From JBMNNU01 sp050942695 (lineage in GTDB: Bacteria > Chloroflexota > UBA6077), in contig JBMNNU010000015.1 in NCBI GenBank assembly GCA_050942695.1, positions 1-23,047 on the forward strand: DNA of 23,047 nt, in the 5' to 3' direction. The notes beneath the pieces were generated by a model that saw only the letters and a list, made by a program, of their open reading frames with translations, was not told the DNA's origin and did not search any database. The translations under genes were made by a program, and so were the position numbers. Shown in pieces: positions 21,178-23,047 of the stretch. Position 1 is the stretch's first letter. Each line of letters opens with the position of its first letter.

Positions 21178-21929
21178 GAAAGGCTGTTTTTCTCGATCGC
21201 GATGGAACCTTGATCCGCAATCATCACTATGGCTGTGATCCAAACAGTATCCAGTTGATGGATGGGGTTGTAGAGGGGCTGAAGGCGCTCAAGGAACAAA
21301 ACTATCTCCTGGTTGTGGTAACGAATCAATCCGGCGTAGCCAGGGGTTACTTTACTGAAGCTCAACTGGAGGTCTTCCACCGCCGATTAAACGACCTTCT
21401 CTGCCAGCGAGGAGTAGAGATCTCTGCTTTCTACTACTGTCCTCACCACCCTGATGGCGTTATTCCTCAGTATTCGAGAGAGTGTGATTGCCGGAAACCG
21501 CGGCCGGGGATGGTATTGAAAGCCTGCTTTGATCTGGCCATCGACCCAACCCAATCCTGGCTTATCGGAGACATCCTGGATGACGTCGAAGCGGGGAAGC
21601 GTGCCGGTTGCAGGGCTGTTCTCCTGGACCTGGGCACAGAGGGCAAACCGGAACGCCCTGAAAGGGAGCCGGAGTACATAGCAATGGGCTTCCTGGATGC
21701 AGCGCGTTTTTTGCTTCGGCAACAGGCACCTACGGATGAAGCCGATCATACTGCCCCTCCACACCCTTATTTCCGCACAAGCGGGAACAACGATTCAGAA
21801 GGAATTGATAGCAGAACAAGCGGGAATGACAGAGTAACGAGCGGACTGCCCAGAACGAAAAATGGCGTTGCAGAACCACAAGAGCGGTGTTTAGCCGAAG
21901 GCATCGGAGGAAAGAGCACCGATGGATAA
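21174..21929 (+). CDS. gmhB: D-glycero-D-manno-heptose 1,7-bisphosphate phosphatase
   Basis: The protein has 251 residues. The HAD phosphatase core has FLDRDGTLI (Asp8, Asp10), VVTNQSGVARGYF (Thr50), RKPRPGM (Lys108) and IGDILDDVEAG (Asp133, Asp136/137). The zinc site C-x-H-x12-C-x-C (Cys89, His91, Cys104, Cys106) has the spacing of GmhB, which separates it from histidinol phosphatases. It removes the C7 phosphate between the two HldE steps. GmhB normally ends near residue 185. Here a tail of about 60 residues follows, with no fold-like pattern and two copies of a codon run around ACAAGCGGGAA; this looks like translated intergenic repeat. The start overlaps the HTH gene and the end overlaps the GT9 gene. 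Confidence 0.92.
   Translation: MRKAVFLDRDGTLIRNHHYGCDPNSIQLMDGVVEGLKALKEQNYLLVVVTNQSGVARGYFTEAQLEVFHRRLNDLLCQRGVEISAFYYCPHHPDGVIPQYSRECDCRKPRPGMVLKACFDLAIDPTQSWLIGDILDDVEAGKRAGCRAVLLDLGTEGKPERPEREPEYIAMGFLDAARFLLRQQAPTDEADHTAPPHPYFRTSGNNDSEGIDSRTSGNDRVTSGLPRTKNGVAEPQERCLAEGIGGKSTDG
21774..21832. repeat. Short direct repeat inside the gmhB 3' end
   Basis: ACAAGCGGGAA occurs at about 21778 and 21818 with similar flanks (GAACAACG / GAATGACA). The pattern resembles the short intergenic hairpin remnants seen elsewhere in the window. It encodes part of the extra C-terminal tail of GmhB. Confidence 0.35.
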
Positions 21930-23047
21930 CCGTTGGAGAGATGCCCGAAACATCTTGCTGGTGCGGCTGGATAATCTGGGGGATGTGCTGCTCTGCACGC
22001 CAGCATTTCATGCGATCAAAGAGACGAATCCGGAGGCTCGTTTAACGCTGCTAGCGAGCCCGGTCGGGGCGCAGGCAGCCCCGTTGATCCCGGATTTGGA
22101 TGGGGTTATCAGCTACGAGGCTCCCTGGATGGACGTCTGGGATCATCTGCCACTCGACAGTCGGCGGGAACTGCAGGTGATCGAGCATATCCGAGATTAT
22201 CAATTCGATGGCGCCATCATCTTCACCAGCTTTCGACAGAGTTCTCTGCCTGCTGCTTACCTTTGTTATCTGGCTGATATCCCCTTGCGGCTCGCGATAT
22301 CCATAGATGGCTCCGGCTCCCTTTTGACCACTAGACACAAGCATGTTGAGGATCACCAGCTTCATGAGGTGCTCAGAGCTCTTCAGCTCGTTGCTGTCGA
22401 AGGATTCCAAACGACGAATACCGACCTGGTCCTGAGGGTCCCTGAAAGCGATAAACAAGCTATGCGGAGTCGATTGATCTCAGAGGGCATCACCATGGAT
22501 AGGCCGATCGTCGCCGTGCACCCTGGATGCAGCATGCCAGCGAGAACCTACCCATGGGAGATGTTCGCTGATGCCGCCGATCTGCTGATAGAAACCACCG
22601 GGAGCCAGGTCGTGCTGACAGGTGATAGTAGAGAGGTAGGCCTGGTCGAGAGAGTGATGGAGCGGATGAAGCACCCAGCCTTATCGATGGCTGGGAAGGC
22701 GTCTTTCGTGGATTTGGCAGCGCTGCTGTCGATCGCCAATGTGGTTGTCACAAATAACACCGGGCCGGCTCACGTGGCTGCGGCTGTAAAAACTGCTGTA
22801 GTGGACCTCTTTGCCCTGACCAATCCGCCGGAACAATGGCGGCCTTGGAACGTCCCGTACCGCCTGCTGAACCGGCCGGTGTCCTGCGCGCTCTGTTACA
22901 GCAGGGTATGTCCTACAGACCATGCTTGCCTTAGAGGAGTAGCTCCCTCAGATGTAGCGGCTGCTGCCCGCGAACTACTAGCTCTCGGCCAGGTTGGTAC
23001 CGATACGCGCCGAGAGACGCCTGTCGGGAGCGCGGGCGCTGACAAGG
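21922..23047 (+). CDS. GT9 heptosyltransferase-like protein (3' end beyond the window)
   Basis: The frame is open for 375 residues and leaves the window without a stop. NILLVRLDNLGDVLLCTPAF (10-29) is the N-terminal signature of family 9 glycosyltransferases. VHPGCSMPARTYPWEMF (199-215) and VVTNNTGPAHVAAA (275-288) form the nucleotide-sugar site. A Cys cluster (C322, C325, C330, C336) near the C-terminus recurs in many GT9 proteins. The enzyme would transfer heptose from ADP-heptose to a surface glycan. The ATG at 21922 overlaps the gmhB end by 8 bases, and GGAGG (21906-21910) lies within gmhB. The last visible residues (PVGSAGADK) are encoded by a GGGAGCGCGGGC stretch like the intergenic hairpin repeats, so the natural end is probably close. 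Confidence 0.9.
   Translation, partial: MDNRWRDARNILLVRLDNLGDVLLCTPAFHAIKETNPEARLTLLASPVGAQAAPLIPDLDGVISYEAPWMDVWDHLPLDSRRELQVIEHIRDYQFDGAIIFTSFRQSSLPAAYLCYLADIPLRLAISIDGSGSLLTTRHKHVEDHQLHEVLRALQLVAVEGFQTTNTDLVLRVPESDKQAMRSRLISEGITMDRPIVAVHPGCSMPARTYPWEMFADAADLLIETTGSQVVLTGDSREVGLVERVMERMKHPALSMAGKASFVDLAALLSIANVVVTNNTGPAHVAAAVKTAVVDLFALTNPPEQWRPWNVPYRLLNRPVSCALCYSRVCPTDHACLRGVAPSDVAAAARELLALGQVGTDTRRETPVGSAGADK

Overview
The window is a compact bacterial chromosome segment with about 20 intact genes, one tRNA and an unusual load of intergenic hairpin repeats. Gene content is housekeeping plus envelope: pheST next to rpmI-rplT, PolX, CvpA, ScpB, an Asp23/AmaP-like protein, a large YfhO-type membrane protein and an ADP-heptose cluster. 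Many genes start with GTG or TTG behind strong GGAGG-type ribosome sites. The style fits a Chloroflexota-like or other deep-branching bacterium, possibly from a metagenome. That assignment is an inference, because no rRNA or phylogenetic marker was compared.

Layout. 1-308 (-) is the start of a serine beta-lactamase-fold hydrolase. 309-959 is a gene-free, hairpin-rich island (foldback element A) with a double-hairpin element nested inside it. 960-1748 (+) is a flavodoxin followed by a truncated OsmC remnant that runs into a strong terminator. 1730-2554 (-) is a cytidylate-kinase-like protein with a BON domain. 2768-3145 (+) and 3227-3769 (-) are small membrane-associated unknowns. 3998-5295 (+) is an 18-residue hydrophobic leader ORF coupled by an ATGA overlap to a Mef-like MFS exporter. 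5339-5572 (+) is an orphan DUF433 antitoxin-like gene, followed by tRNA-Pro(UGG) on the other strand.

5862-13595 is a long minus-strand block. Read in transcription order it is rpmI, rplT, a SpoU rRNA methyltransferase, pheS, pheT, a terminator, cvpA and polX. infC is not at its usual place ahead of rpmI. Instead there is a possible 77-residue ORF closed by its own hairpin. 14324-18439 (+) holds yfhO, the AmaP-like gene and scpB, with good sigma70-type promoters ahead of the first two. 18433-18885 is foldback element B, a diverged inverted relative of A.

19300-23047 (+) is a translationally coupled envelope-sugar operon: hldE, an excisionase-type HTH protein, gmhB and a GT9 heptosyltransferase-like gene that runs off the window. 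Together these would make ADP-heptose and transfer heptose to a surface glycan. The HldE adenylyltransferase domain has NSGH where HxGH is expected.

The strongest unexplained signal is the repeat system. It comprises foldback elements, double-hairpin elements with a GTAG..GGTACC..CTAC plan, and small hairpins whose stems change in a compensatory way. Their edges appear to supply the flavodoxin -35 box, the cvpA Shine-Dalgarno and the scpB stop codon.
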